Shown: piece after piece, positions 28,594 to 37,300 of the stretch
Numbering within the stretch: position 1 is the stretch's first letter
How the letters are laid out: each line of letters opens with the position of its first letter
Assembly (NCBI RefSeq): GCF_963678635.1
Contig: NC_087065.1
Coordinates: 16,104,572 to 16,164,571, forward strand
Source: Symsagittifera roscoffensis
Lineage: Eukaryota > Xenacoelomorpha > Acoela > Convolutidae
Length of the DNA: 60,000 nucleotides
Direction: 5' to 3'
The notes under the pieces: model-generated
Told to the model about the DNA's origin: nothing
The model's input: the letters and a program-made list of their open reading frames with translations, nothing else
Database searches by the model: none
Position numbers and translations under genes: made by a program

Positions 28594-29107
28594 AGATTTT
28601 TTTAGTGAGTCTCAGCTTCTTGTTTGAAAATCTCCTGATTTCGTCTATCTTTCTCATGGGCTCTAACTCCTCGGGTTCTTTCATATTCACCCTCATCGGT
28701 TTGCTTTGCTGCATATCCAGCAGTGCTAGCAAGAGTAAGGCTTTCGCTCGCTCATCGCCCTCCCTCAGCATCTTGACACAGGTGTTCAATGCAGGTACTG
28801 AAATCTGCTCTATCATGAATCGAATGAAACAGAGAGCGTCTCTCCGCTTCGCACACGCTACTGCTGCTCCCTCTTGGATTATCAGAACCCTCAGGTTCGT
28901 CATAAGGAAAACCTTCTCTTCTTTTGGCCTCTTCCTTTCTTCTGAATCATATTCTTTGCGAGTCAGTCCCATCATGCACCAGGCAAACCTCAGTTGTAAC
29001 TCGGTTCTAACGTAAGGTACTGCCATGAGAGCGTGTATTCTTGGCGCAGTCCTCATCTCTTCTTCGAAGTACCGTAACACCACTGCTTTCCATGGAAGGC
29101 TCACCAA
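28568..29107 (-). CDS. ORF2 fragment, right element: RYFEEEMRTAPRIHAL region
   Basis: 179 codons open, in the same frame as 29108-29437 but separated from it by one TAG (29108-29110). The first residues are VSLPWKAVVLRYFEEEMR, then LMAVPYVRTELQLRFAW, the part copy F lost in its local duplication. It ends in a frameshift near 28590 into 27469-28593. The VRTELQLRF part is what links segment D to this family. Confidence 0.55.
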   Translation of the reverse strand: MVSLPWKAVVLRYFEEEMRTAPRIHALMAVPYVRTELQLRFAWCMMGLTRKEYDSEERKRPKEEKVFLMTNLRVLIIQEGAAVACAKRRDALCFIRFMIEQISVPALNTCVKMLREGDERAKALLLLALLDMQQSKPMRVNMKEPEELEPMRKIDEIRRFSNKKLRLTKKIYGGIAEIQ

Positions 29108-29437
29108 CTACTCCATCGTTTCTGCCTGTATCTCAGACGACGCTAAAGTTCCATACGCCTTCTGTTTGAGGAAGAAGCCTCGCAACATCGTCTCCAGATA
29201 ACCTTCCATGGCCTTTTCGTCTTCCAGGGCCATCACATACCCTCTAGCCGAGCTTCGGTATTCTAACATCTCCATGTATCCACCGGCGGGTTCATCTATC
29301 GACACAGTCTCCGACACTGTTAGTCGGTTATATTCCACTGGTACTAGTTGTCCTGCGACACTTCCCTTTCCGTGACTCATGGGAGATGGCTTAAAGTCTT
29401 TCACTGTGCTCTCTCCACATTGGATGAGTATTTCCAT
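29108..29437 (-). CDS. ORF2 fragment, right element: EILIQCGEST region
   Basis: 109 codons, same conserved blocks as 19371-19763 and 2138-2440 (KDFKPSPM, VPVEYN, VSIDEPAGGYMEMLEY). A frame change just upstream at about 29460 separates it from the Lys-rich 29608-29847 fragment. Confidence 0.5.
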   Translation of the reverse strand: MEILIQCGESTVKDFKPSPMSHGKGSVAGQLVPVEYNRLTVSETVSIDEPAGGYMEMLEYRSSARGYVMALEDEKAMEGYLETMLRGFFLKQKAYGTLASSEIQAETME

Positions 29438-29607
29438 TTCTAAGGTTGCTCCAGTCAGAGTGCGGTCACTCCTTCTGGATTTGTAACAGTTGACTTTATC
29501 CCTGCCATGAGAATGGGTGGCACCATCGCTACATCGGTCAACATTCTGTTCGTGCCAGGTAATTGATATTCACTTTTTCCCAAATCCATGGCCTCTTCGA
29601 CTCGTTT

Positions 29608-29847
29608 TCATTTCGCTGAATTAACAACTTTTATTGATATATCTGAATCCACCTTCGTCTTTCCTACTCTCCTCGGCATCACCTTGCTGCCTAACTTCAT
29701 CTTCATCTCATTGATCTTAACAATCACCAATTTTGATCGCATCGTCCCCCTCCTGGTTCTTGACAGATACACCACCTCTCCTTTACCATCCTGCGGTGTC
29801 ATCTCGATGGGAGAGTTCGCTTCACTTTCATCACATGGCTGAGTCAA
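29608..29847 (-). pseudogene. ORF2 Lys-rich linker fragment, right element
   Basis: 79 codons with KMKLGSKVMPRRVGKTKVDSD, matching 1690-1920 and 18960-19210. It lies between the two flanking ORF2 pieces in a shifted frame. A short deletion or insertion near 29845 (SAM*LSDESEANS) explains the break. Confidence 0.5.
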
Positions 29848-30895
29848 TCAACAACTCACTCAATCTCCCTTCACACTCGTCAAGTTTGTCAAGGACTTCC
29901 CGCATTAGTTGTCGGTTGAGACCTACTTTCAAAATGGACTGTGTCCCATAGCTCTGAACCCCTGTCCAGACCTCTTCCATGAACGCCACTCTGTCCAATC
30001 TGCATCCCGTCCTACTTTCATGGTCTCGATGATGTACTTCCCACTCTTCTTCGGGCAATGTTCCCAAGAAAAGTTCTCTGGCTGAGCCCTCTATTCTTCT
30101 TCTTCTAGGTGATTCCATAACAATTTTTTGTTCGTTATCTCTTGAATTGCCAGGAGAGCTGCTCTCCCGCAAATTCCGTTTCGTTTCCATAAAGGCTGAC
30201 GGAGGCTCCAGTGTCGAAATGCCTTTATCTGCTGGCTCAGTCATCTCCAACGCATCCGCGTTGTTCTCAAGATCACTGAAGATATTGAAATCCAGGCTGG
30301 ATACTCCTCCTGTCGATGCCCTGTCGTCTTCCCCACCAGCTTGACTTGCATCTTGTTGCATGGGTTCTTCCGCTTGACGGCTTCCACCCTGTCCACCATC
30401 TCCTTCTGACATGTCCTTCTTTGAGCTCGAGGGTCCTTGCTTCTCATTGTCGGTTCCTTCCGGAAATTTCGGTATGATCCGTGTGCTTGCTGATCCATCT
30501 TCCTCTTCTCCATGGACCACTTTGATTTCCTCGCAGCCGAAGGGTGCTCGAAAGGTTCTCGCCTGCAGTGTTCCTCCTACTTTCAATTCCGGTTTCACAT
30601 TAGTCAGGATCAAGGAGGTCTCAGACAGTTCGGTCCTGCCTCTCATCTTCATAGGCGCTAAGCCTAATCCCGCCCATTCCTCGTCAAATCTTCCAGGCTT
30701 GGGAGTCACGGCGTTGCTTATTCGCCTTCTCGTCGCTTGATCCGTATAGGCAAATCGTGTGTATTGTAACACGGCGGCATTTCTCCCCACAAAGTATGGA
30801 TCCATCGTTCCCACGGAATTCCCTACTCTCCTTTCATTGGTTTCAAATGCTCTCAACCTAGGAGTTTGTACCACGGAGACTGCTCCGAGCAACAT
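29831..30895 (-). CDS. ORF2 acidic central region, right element, 354 codons open
   Basis: Equivalent to 17920-18990. It begins LLGAVSVVQTPRLRAFETNE and runs through FAYTDQATRRRISNAVTPKPG, the Glu/Ser/Gln-rich low-complexity section, EWEVHHRDHESRTGCRLDRVAF and RQLMREVLDKLDECEGRLSELL. There are no stops here where copies A and F have them, so ancestral continuity is clear. The strongly acidic, probably disordered section followed by a conserved helical piece suggests a linker between two folded parts. Confidence 0.6.
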   Translation of the reverse strand: MLLGAVSVVQTPRLRAFETNERRVGNSVGTMDPYFVGRNAAVLQYTRFAYTDQATRRRISNAVTPKPGRFDEEWAGLGLAPMKMRGRTELSETSLILTNVKPELKVGGTLQARTFRAPFGCEEIKVVHGEEEDGSASTRIIPKFPEGTDNEKQGPSSSKKDMSEGDGGQGGSRQAEEPMQQDASQAGGEDDRASTGGVSSLDFNIFSDLENNADALEMTEPADKGISTLEPPSAFMETKRNLRESSSPGNSRDNEQKIVMESPRRRRIEGSARELFLGTLPEEEWEVHHRDHESRTGCRLDRVAFMEEVWTGVQSYGTQSILKVGLNRQLMREVLDKLDECEGRLSELLIDSAM

Positions 30896-31012
30896 CCTTC
30901 TTATCAGAGGGAATTCGGGGATTTCTTCCGGCAGCTTCTCGTAATCACCCCAATCCTTCGTCTCTTCATCACATTGTGATATGCTGCAGTGAGACGAGAC
31001 ACTCTGGTTATC

Positions 31013-31740
31013 TCACCATTCGTTTTTATCATAGGGTCTCAGATTCCAAAGCTTCGGAAACACTTCGATGTGTCCTCTTTCTACTTCTCCCATGCGATCA
31101 CGGAAGTGATCGTCAAAATTGATGACTGTCATTTCTGGCTCTGATATTTTCGCAAACAACAGATCTTTGCTCATGAGCTCCCGCAACACGTGCTGCTCAC
31201 ACCAGTTCAGCGCACTACCGTCCACTGCTGATATGAGGTTCAGGTGCAGCACCGACCTCCTGTACGCCTCCACCTTGACATCAGGGAACGCAAATGTGAC
31301 TGCTGGTCCATAGATCACTGTCACAAACTCCGTGGCTCCTCATATCAACGCTAAGGGATCGGTCCTCATAGCCAAGCTCAGATCAGTTAGTAGGGGCATG
31401 CCCCCAACATGTCGTCTCACATCTTCCTCTCTCTATATAGTCTCATCTTCTCCCGTTCCAAAGCGATTTTGTTGTAGGAGATATTGGATAAGAGTGTGTC
31501 TCAGGTCTCTTATCTTATTCCACGAGTCCGTGGCTTTCTTCATGTCCAATTTTCTCACCCTTTCCTTCATCTGCTCTGGACAACGTGTCAGTTTCATTAA
31601 TCCTCCCAAGTTTCCGTTATTAATAGCAATCAACGTTAGAAGTCCATCCAACCGCAGGTTCTGAACTCCTTCGGTGAGCAGTACCGCCGGTCCTTTCACA
31701 AAACTCTCAGCCTCAAACGTCACAAACAAGGCTAGTAGCT
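31013..31740 (-). pseudogene. ORF2 region before the acidic section, right element (deletion)
   Basis: Open pieces 31433-31729 and 31013-31324 share a frame. They cover AESFVKGPAVLLTEGV and VTFAFPDVKVEAYRRSVLHL. Relative to copy F about 170 bp are missing upstream, at the end of the 855-codon frame near 31750, which puts the two parts out of frame. A further break lies between 31012 and 30895. Confidence 0.55.
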
Positions 31741-34280
31741 CCAGAATCGATAATCTGGCACATTCTATTCACAAACTCAGCCGTCTTTTCTTCAGCATTT
31801 TCCGCTAGGTTTACCTCCTTCAACAAGTAGGCATGAATTTTCTTCATCATTATAGGGCCTTGCTCAAAAACATCTGCACCCAATGCCGCTACTCGAGGAC
31901 TTAGATTTAACCACTGGTTGGCCTCCGGTTTGGTCCTCAAAACCATCGCCTCCAACTGAGCTCTAGTCTCCTGTGATTTCTTCCTTCTCGCTTTTTCACC
32001 TGTTACTTCCATTGCTCGGAACCATAAGTCGTTTGACATCGCTTTGACCACTCGATGGTCGTCGTCTATTCCCTGTTTAAGTTTGAGCTGTCGACTGAAG
32101 TTGGACAGTTCCAACCCCAGCACCTCATCCAACACTAACATGTGCAGCGCATGGTCCTTGAATCCTCTCATCGCGTTCGAGATATCTGACCACACCACAG
32201 GTAGTTCAGCCCTGAGTAGTCTCAGGTTTTCCATCTCTATCATGCGATTTGGGGCTGATATGATCACGTCATATTTCCTTTCCGAAAGCAAGGTCACAAT
32301 CGCATCTACGAATTTCAATCCATCCGGGAGCCATGCATACCCCGTAGACAGCGCGAATACTACTCTCGGTGTCACCTTGTTGAACGACGCCTCCTTCGTC
32401 GCATCCACCACTTTACCCATCGACTCAAGGATATCCTTTATCGCTGGCCACACTGCATTTTCTGCCGTTGTAGGATCTCTGAGTCTGCTCAGAAAACCTC
32501 TACTGTGTAGATGGTCATTGATGCCAGCAAACACGATCGTAATTGGGTTCATGTCCGTCTGTCTTTGTACCCCTATAGTCAGAGATACCGATTGCAGTAG
32601 GTCCAGATCGACCGCTGCCAACATTATGACGTCCGGCCAAAACAGAGACTTGGAAGTATACACGAACTCTGAATTCGCTACTATCATGATCTTGGCCTTC
32701 CTTATTTCTGCTTTGTCATAGGCGGCGAATATGGTCTCATCTTTCTTTATCGCTTTCAAGCCGCCGTATCTTTGGACATCACCATCTTGACTCACTAGCT
32801 TCGGGTATGTTCTATCTTTCACATGACTCGGGGGTGTCGCCACCTGTCTGAACATCTTCACATGTTGTCCAATCGGCGCCCTCTTTGTCAGAAATCTTCC
32901 CGGTCTCTCTTCTCGTTTCCCCTCATCATGATTTAACCTCACGTCCTGCAATGGTCTTGCGTTCACTGGTCCCATCGTGTTATTAGAGGGCAGTCCCTCT
33001 AGGTCAGCAAATCTCAAGGTTGTCGTGGAACTGAAGTTTATGCTAGCGGCTATCAACCAGTCTACGCCTATTATCGAGTACAGTCTTCTGACGGATGGCC
33101 TCGCTCCGTTCAGCATCCTCCTTGCATCTACGATGAAGCTCACCCTCTGGAGATCCAGCTTCATTAGTTCATCTTTGTATACATGCCAGGGAGATGGTAT
33201 GGGCCTTGACCACATCAACGAGCCTCTGCCCGGGCGTCTCTCCTCTCGACTGGTTTTTGTCGTCTCCGATCTCGTGTCCGATCTAGACGTGCTGGCTGTC
33301 TCTTCGATTGGGTTAACAGTTCCTAGTCTTCTCCGTGGATGAATGGTCATCCTTACCGGTGCTTCTCCCAATAGATCTTGAAGATCCATCCTTTGACCTG
33401 GTTTGCTGGAACTCTGCTGTCTATAATTCGTGACAGCCGGGACCGTCCCCAAGCGTGTTTCCAGGTTAGGAGGCACAAAGGTGGTAATCACCGTTTCACT
33501 CGATGCTCCTTCTTCCCTCATCACTCCTGTGTCAAAGAATTCTACCTCCAACTCATCCAATCGCTCCTGGAAGACTCTGTTCAACCAAGCCTGTCCATCT
33601 ATACTATCGAAGTGGATGCCGTCTGTGGTCAGCCTGGCCTGATTCATCGCTCTCAGCTCATGTTCGATGTCCATGAGGATCATTCTTCCGGCGTTCCGAC
33701 TTGGGAGATTCCTCAAGATGTTATTCCACCTGACGACTCCTTCGTTGTGCCTTCTTCCTGCTGCTGTCAAGCTCCTTGTGTTCATTGGCACAGTGCAAAC
33801 GGTCAGTACCGCGCAGTTGAACTTCTGCCAGAGAGTAGTAAACAAACACACCATCATCGATTCCCATAGTGCTTCCTCCTCATCCGAACTTCTCGAGATG
33901 TTGTTCGTTCCAACCTGGATCATCACACTGGGGATCCTCCCTGGATTTATTAGTTCCACCATCCGATATAACTGGGCTATAGTCGCTCCTCCGAAGGCCA
34001 TCACCGTGGTGACCCAAGAGGTCCTCAAATTCGATAGTACTCTGACTAAGCTGTCCCCCAGTAGCAGATGTGATGTCCCCAGTGGCGGTTGTTGCAGGTT
34101 TACTGCCGGGTTCCAAGTCGCTCGATTGAAACAAGCTCTCGGATCTGTCTCCGGAACTCCTGTGAAGTTATATCTCAATTGATTGTTCTTTTGTATGTCT
34201 ATTACACGTGACACTTTCTTCGCTGGCATCTTCTGTATTCTTCTTTCTGGGGCCTTAGAGCTCCCCATTAGTGGCGTCAC
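31713..34280 (-). CDS. ORF2 855-codon frame with SGNH hydrolase and second SGNH-like domain
   Basis: The longest open frame in the window. Domain 1 (about residues 68-235): SGNH/GDSL hydrolase with LLGDSLVRV (Ser 77), FGGAT (96-100), VGTNNIS (Asn 126) and DGIHFD (Asp 220, His 223). The complete catalytic set is present. A Ser/Thr/Arg-rich linker spans about 320-355. Domain 2 (about 525-745): IMIVANSEFV (Ser 537), VFAGINDHL (Gly 586, Asn 588) and GIDDDHRV (Asp 739, His 742). The Ser-to-Asn spacing is 51 residues against 49 in domain 1, which supports a second, degenerate SGNH fold. The C-terminal part is helical and Lys/Glu-rich. No signal peptide or membrane segment. The frame continues through the positions where copies C and F have TGA. 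It ends at TGA after a deletion near 31750. Confidence 0.75.
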   Translation of the reverse strand: MTPLMGSSKAPERRIQKMPAKKVSRVIDIQKNNQLRYNFTGVPETDPRACFNRATWNPAVNLQQPPLGTSHLLLGDSLVRVLSNLRTSWVTTVMAFGGATIAQLYRMVELINPGRIPSVMIQVGTNNISRSSDEEEALWESMMVCLFTTLWQKFNCAVLTVCTVPMNTRSLTAAGRRHNEGVVRWNNILRNLPSRNAGRMILMDIEHELRAMNQARLTTDGIHFDSIDGQAWLNRVFQERLDELEVEFFDTGVMREEGASSETVITTFVPPNLETRLGTVPAVTNYRQQSSSKPGQRMDLQDLLGEAPVRMTIHPRRRLGTVNPIEETASTSRSDTRSETTKTSREERRPGRGSLMWSRPIPSPWHVYKDELMKLDLQRVSFIVDARRMLNGARPSVRRLYSIIGVDWLIAASINFSSTTTLRFADLEGLPSNNTMGPVNARPLQDVRLNHDEGKREERPGRFLTKRAPIGQHVKMFRQVATPPSHVKDRTYPKLVSQDGDVQRYGGLKAIKKDETIFAAYDKAEIRKAKIMIVANSEFVYTSKSLFWPDVIMLAAVDLDLLQSVSLTIGVQRQTDMNPITIVFAGINDHLHSRGFLSRLRDPTTAENAVWPAIKDILESMGKVVDATKEASFNKVTPRVVFALSTGYAWLPDGLKFVDAIVTLLSERKYDVIISAPNRMIEMENLRLLRAELPVVWSDISNAMRGFKDHALHMLVLDEVLGLELSNFSRQLKLKQGIDDDHRVVKAMSNDLWFRAMEVTGEKARRKKSQETRAQLEAMVLRTKPEANQWLNLSPRVAALGADVFEQGPIMMKKIHAYLLKEVNLAENAEEKTAEFVNRMCQIIDSGATSLVCDV

Positions 34281-35283
34281 GTCACGTCACTTATTCCCTG
34301 TCTGATCACGGTCTGGGAGAGTCGTACTCTGCCCGTGTCATCGATCGTTCCAAAGGGTGCAGTCACCCCGGAACCTGGCGCATTCTTGTTGGCGACCAGT
34401 CGTCCAGCTGTCTCTATCAGCTTCCTCACCGTTTGTTCCACGACGGGGTCACCCAAGGTGTCACTAGGGTCCGGGTTTGTCACTCGATCTGTTGCTGTCG
34501 GGAGCCGTGTCTCCGTTGTCTGACTCATTTCTCGAGGCGTCAAGAGCTCCATCGGGGACTGCCCACGAGGAATACTACTTGCAGGTATCACCTTCTCCAC
34601 AGCCGTTGTCAACGCCATCCGTTCCGATCGCTCCTTGTAGTCCTGCCTCAAGCGCTCTATTTCTTGACCCTGCTTTTTGTTCAAGTCTTCGAACAATCTT
34701 TTCCACATGTCTCGGTCGTCCTCCGCGATGAGCATGGTCTTAGTCACCACGTCCAGCTCCTTTTTCGTCCTTTCCAGCTCGTCCTTCATCCCATCAAGAT
34801 CTTGCATGGTTTGGTTCGTCTGAACCTTCTGCTCTTTGGTGGCACAGCTACTCTCAGTGGTGAACCAGACGAGGCAGCCTCGCTGTTCATCTCCTGATGC
34901 ATTCTCGTCAGCCCAGGTTTGGGCTTGGAGGGCAGAGGCATTTCACCTGGTTGGTAAGTCCTAGAACTTCCTAATCCAGGCTCATTCGCCAAGTCACTCC
35001 CTGAGAGAGCCCCGTTTCTCCACCTCATCACTCTCATGTTCGGGCGGTCTAGCACTCCCCTCTCTCCATATGCTGCCATCAACAGGACTTCCGTGTGGCG
35101 GTCCCCACGGTTGTCATGCCCCAAGATGTTGATCAGGCACATGATGTTGATCAGCAACATGACTACCTCTGGGTCCTCCAGAGCAAAGTCTCGATCCATT
35201 AGCCGACGATAGATCGCATCTATCATCGGTCCTACATATGCCTCTGCCAGGTCCATCAATTCATCCAAGTTGAAGTTCTCCAT
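34277..35283 (-). pseudogene. ORF2 N-terminal region, right element (two frameshifts)
   Basis: The ATG at 35283 has the conserved ORF2 start context. Frame 1 (35283-34786) has the leader and proline-rich part but loses frame in the basic motif, reading PPKSRRF instead of PPKRARV. Frame 2 (34807-34277) is the coiled coil (MKDELERTKKELDVVTK, ERLRQDYKERSERMAL) and linker, ending where the repeat GTGACGTGACGTGACG (34281-34296 region) shifts frame again before the SGNH-containing frame. A small duplication (ATGATGTTGATCAG twice, near 35130-35155) adds residues in the leader. Confidence 0.65.
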
Positions 35284-35465
35284 ACTGTTCTTCAGATTCG
35301 ATTTGATTTGATTTGATTTGAAGGTTTTGACTCAAGTGAGCAATTAAATGATCAATCAGGATCTAGAAAAGAAGTCACGCATATCACATTTGTCAGTTTC
35401 ACCTTAACAGATATCGTTAAAATTTATTTAAAAACAGTTCAGATAAAAAGATTTTTATCCTAAAA

Positions 35466-35471
35466 TTTATT
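35466..35471 (-). terminator. AATAAA after macro domain, right element
   Basis: Single minus-strand hexamer about 230 bp after the macro domain end, at the place of the doubled signal in copies B and F. Confidence 0.3.
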
Positions 35472-35512
35472 AAAATCAATCGGTCTCTAAAATTTTGGAA
35501 TTCGACCTAAGA

Positions 35513-35525
35513 TTGGACAGTCCAA
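35513..35525. promoter_or_regulatory. Perfect dyad TTGGAC-N-GTCCAA, right element
   Basis: TTGGACAGTCCAA on the plus strand. Fourth copy of the intergenic dyad, 230 bp before the ORF2 ATG. Arms unchanged despite the higher divergence of the right element. Confidence 0.45.
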
Positions 35526-35699
35526 ACTTTGGATCTATTCCTAAGATCGTCATTCAGTTGTTCATGGTCACTAACCCCTTCTTACCCAGGATCTTAATAC
35601 CATAACACATAACATAACATAACACACATATCACACATATCACACATTACATACAACTTAGTCGTCCTTAGCCTAACACCCTCTCGCACGTCACTCAGC

Positions 35700-36164
35700 C
35701 TATACTTAAGTAATATTTCTTATGAAAATATACTTGTATATTAGTATCAGAGAATATCACGTGTACAAGCGCGTACAATTCCCGAGGATGCAATCGTCAT
35801 CTGTTTGGATCGTACAGTGGAAGCGAGAGCTCCTTCACGTCCATTTCCACGAGGAAGTCTCTCAACCTCGACAAGGACAAGACTAGGTTCTCTGGGTCTA
35901 CGTCGCCCTCGTCACCAAGAAGCATAGGTATTTTCCCGGTATCTGTGACGCCGCCGGAGGTAAGGCTGCTACGCCCCCTACTCCTGGTCGTTGCTTCCAA
36001 AGGAACTCTATGTTTTTATATTCTCTCTTAAAATCTGCCGTTAACGCTGTCCTAAAACTCATGTCTGCTGTGATTGCTATCGCACATGTTCTATTTGTGA
36101 GTATAAAATCACTGTCTGTTAGTATTATGTTACTTGAATATTCATTTGGTAAGTTAAAATATGA
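35700..36164 (-). pseudogene. Macro domain, right element (14-nt deletion)
   Basis: Continues in frame from the ORF1 tail after a TAG (36165-36167). It reads the N-terminal strands (FNLPNEYSSNIILTDSDFI), ADMSFRTALTADFKREY, GVGGVAALPPAA, and KYLCFLVTRAT, then hits TAG because of the 14-nt deletion shared with copy B. The rest is in another frame. This copy is important because it shows that tail and macro domain are one reading frame, with the domain starting upstream of the ATG used for the two open copies. Confidence 0.65.
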
Positions 36165-36788
36165 CTAAACTACCCTCCCTATGTCAGGTTTCTTAGGTTC
36201 TTCGCCTGTTTCTGCTTCTAAGTCTCCTGTCTCTCTTGCTATTCTCAATTTTTGAATTATCAACTTTTCAGTGTGGGTAAGTCCTACCCCCACTCCCCGG
36301 ACAAAAATATCCATCGACGTCCCCGTCGATCGCATACCGGATATCAAGTCGAGGTTAGAAGCTGGAATGAGTAGTTGTCGTTTCTGGGCAGCCCCGGAAG
36401 GATCATCTCGTTCGGTCTTGATGTATTTCATGCTTTCACGATCTACGTCTTGAATTGTGACACTGGTATCTTTAGGGTCTGATGTCATTTCGTTCAGCCA
36501 CTCCAAGACTCGCAGATTTGTGAGATCTTCTTCGTAGGACTCCAATTGCTCTTCGTCGAATTCTACTTCGGGTTTCGACCTGTCCTCGATCCATTCCTGG
36601 TGGTGATCATCTACTATGTCGATGTCTTGTGAGACTGTTATGCCTTCTAGACCCACCATTTCTTCCACTATCTTTTTCAGATCTATCCTGTCCACTACAA
36701 AGTCGTCACTGTAAGGATTATATTTCTTTCTGGGTCTTGTACCGTCACTCTGACGAGTCTGCATCGTGAACGGAAGATCCGGTTCCAA
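36165..36788 (-). CDS. ORF1 charged tail between integrase and macro domain, right element
   Basis: 207 codons, acidic. Contains DLKKIVEEMVGLEGITVSQDIDIVDD, NLRVLEWLNEMTSDPK and DVDRESMKYIKTERDDP, then SGMRSTGTSMD. The motif TTGTCCGGGGAGT encodes FVRGV here (36292-36304), a different frame from its use in the spacer (LSGE). It is in frame with 36807-37016 across a TAG; copy C has sense codons there. It is in frame with the macro domain across another TAG. No domain recognised; it is probably a flexible linker of the ORF1 polyprotein. Confidence 0.6.
   Translation of the reverse strand: MEPDLPFTMQTRQSDGTRPRKKYNPYSDDFVVDRIDLKKIVEEMVGLEGITVSQDIDIVDDHHQEWIEDRSKPEVEFDEEQLESYEEDLTNLRVLEWLNEMTSDPKDTSVTIQDVDRESMKYIKTERDDPSGAAQKRQLLIPASNLDLISGMRSTGTSMDIFVRGVGVGLTHTEKLIIQKLRIARETGDLEAETGEEPKKPDIGRVV
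36292..36304 (-). promoter_or_regulatory. TTGTCCGGGGAGT motif within the ORF1 tail
   Basis: Same 13 bases as in the spacer and the 3' region. Equivalent sites: 5242-5253 and 12574-12585 on the plus strand; copy B has one change (3106-3117). Confidence 0.45.
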
Positions 36789-36806
36789 ATTTTTGGGAAC
36801 CTCCGT

Positions 36807-37016
36807 CTAATCGGGATCCTGCCAATCTTCCTCTGCGTAGGGTAAGGTTTCATCATCTGCTTTGATCACCTCGTTTGGATCCAAGTCCAGTGGTGCATTT
36901 GTTCCTTCCTCTATGACTTCGTTTCCATCGTTCTTCTCCCTGGTGCCTTTCTCGTTGACCTCACAAGCAGGATCCATCATCAGATAGTCCCTTCTTCTAT
37001 GTCTGCGGGTATACAC
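36807..37016 (-). CDS. ORF1 acidic segment directly after integrase, right element
   Basis: 69 codons, starting inside the overlap with the integrase C-terminal frame. Acidic: NEVIEEGTNAPLDLDPNEVI, DDETLPYAEEDWQDPD. A single base missing near 37000 (GGGACTATC here against GGGGGATTATC at 4553-4563) puts it out of frame with integrase. Ends at TAG. Confidence 0.55.
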   Translation of the reverse strand: MYTRRHRRRDYLMMDPACEVNEKGTREKNDGNEVIEEGTNAPLDLDPNEVIKADDETLPYAEEDWQDPD

Positions 37017-37297
37017 CAGTCTTCTGTCGATGGATTGTGTGGCTTAATGTTCTCGTAGTGGGCGGCTCGGCCAGTACTCAGTCTATAAAAGCGTCCCTCC
37101 TGGTGCACTTCCGTAATCATGAAGGGTCCCCTCCACTTTTTTAGGAGCTTTTTCGTTCCTTTCGGTGGTATAACGTTCTGAAATACCCATACGTAATCTC
37201 CCACCTTGTAAGCTTTTGCACCAGCTGCTCTCTTGTCAAATCGTTTCCTCTGCCTTTCCTGTGCTTGCTGAATATTTCGTCTACACAAGTCGTTCAA
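36980..37297 (-). CDS. pol: Integrase C-terminal domain (GPY/F type), right element
   Basis: Same frame as the integrase core, separated by one TAA (37301-37303 region). It reads QRKRFDKRAAGAKAYKVGD, a basic region, then VGDYVWVFQNVIPPKGTKK, KLLKKWRGPFMITEV (the GPF motif) and GRAAHYENIKPH. This small beta-barrel is the DNA-binding C-terminal domain typical of Gypsy integrases. No chromodomain follows; the protein continues with the acidic tail. Confidence 0.8.
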   Translation of the reverse strand: MNDLCRRNIQQAQERQRKRFDKRAAGAKAYKVGDYVWVFQNVIPPKGTKKLLKKWRGPFMITEVHQEGRFYRLSTGRAAHYENIKPHNPSTEDWCIPADIEEGTI

Positions 37298-37300
37298 CTC

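Larger units (their letters stand above)
35284..35699 (-). other. ORF1-ORF2 intergenic region, right element
   Basis: Mirror of the other three intergenic regions. A GATTTGATTTGATTT microsatellite-like run lies near the ORF2 ATG (35290-35320), AATAAA (minus strand) at 35466-35471, the dyad at 35513-35525, and a TATGT-rich repeat at 35603-35625. No coding potential. Confidence 0.6.
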
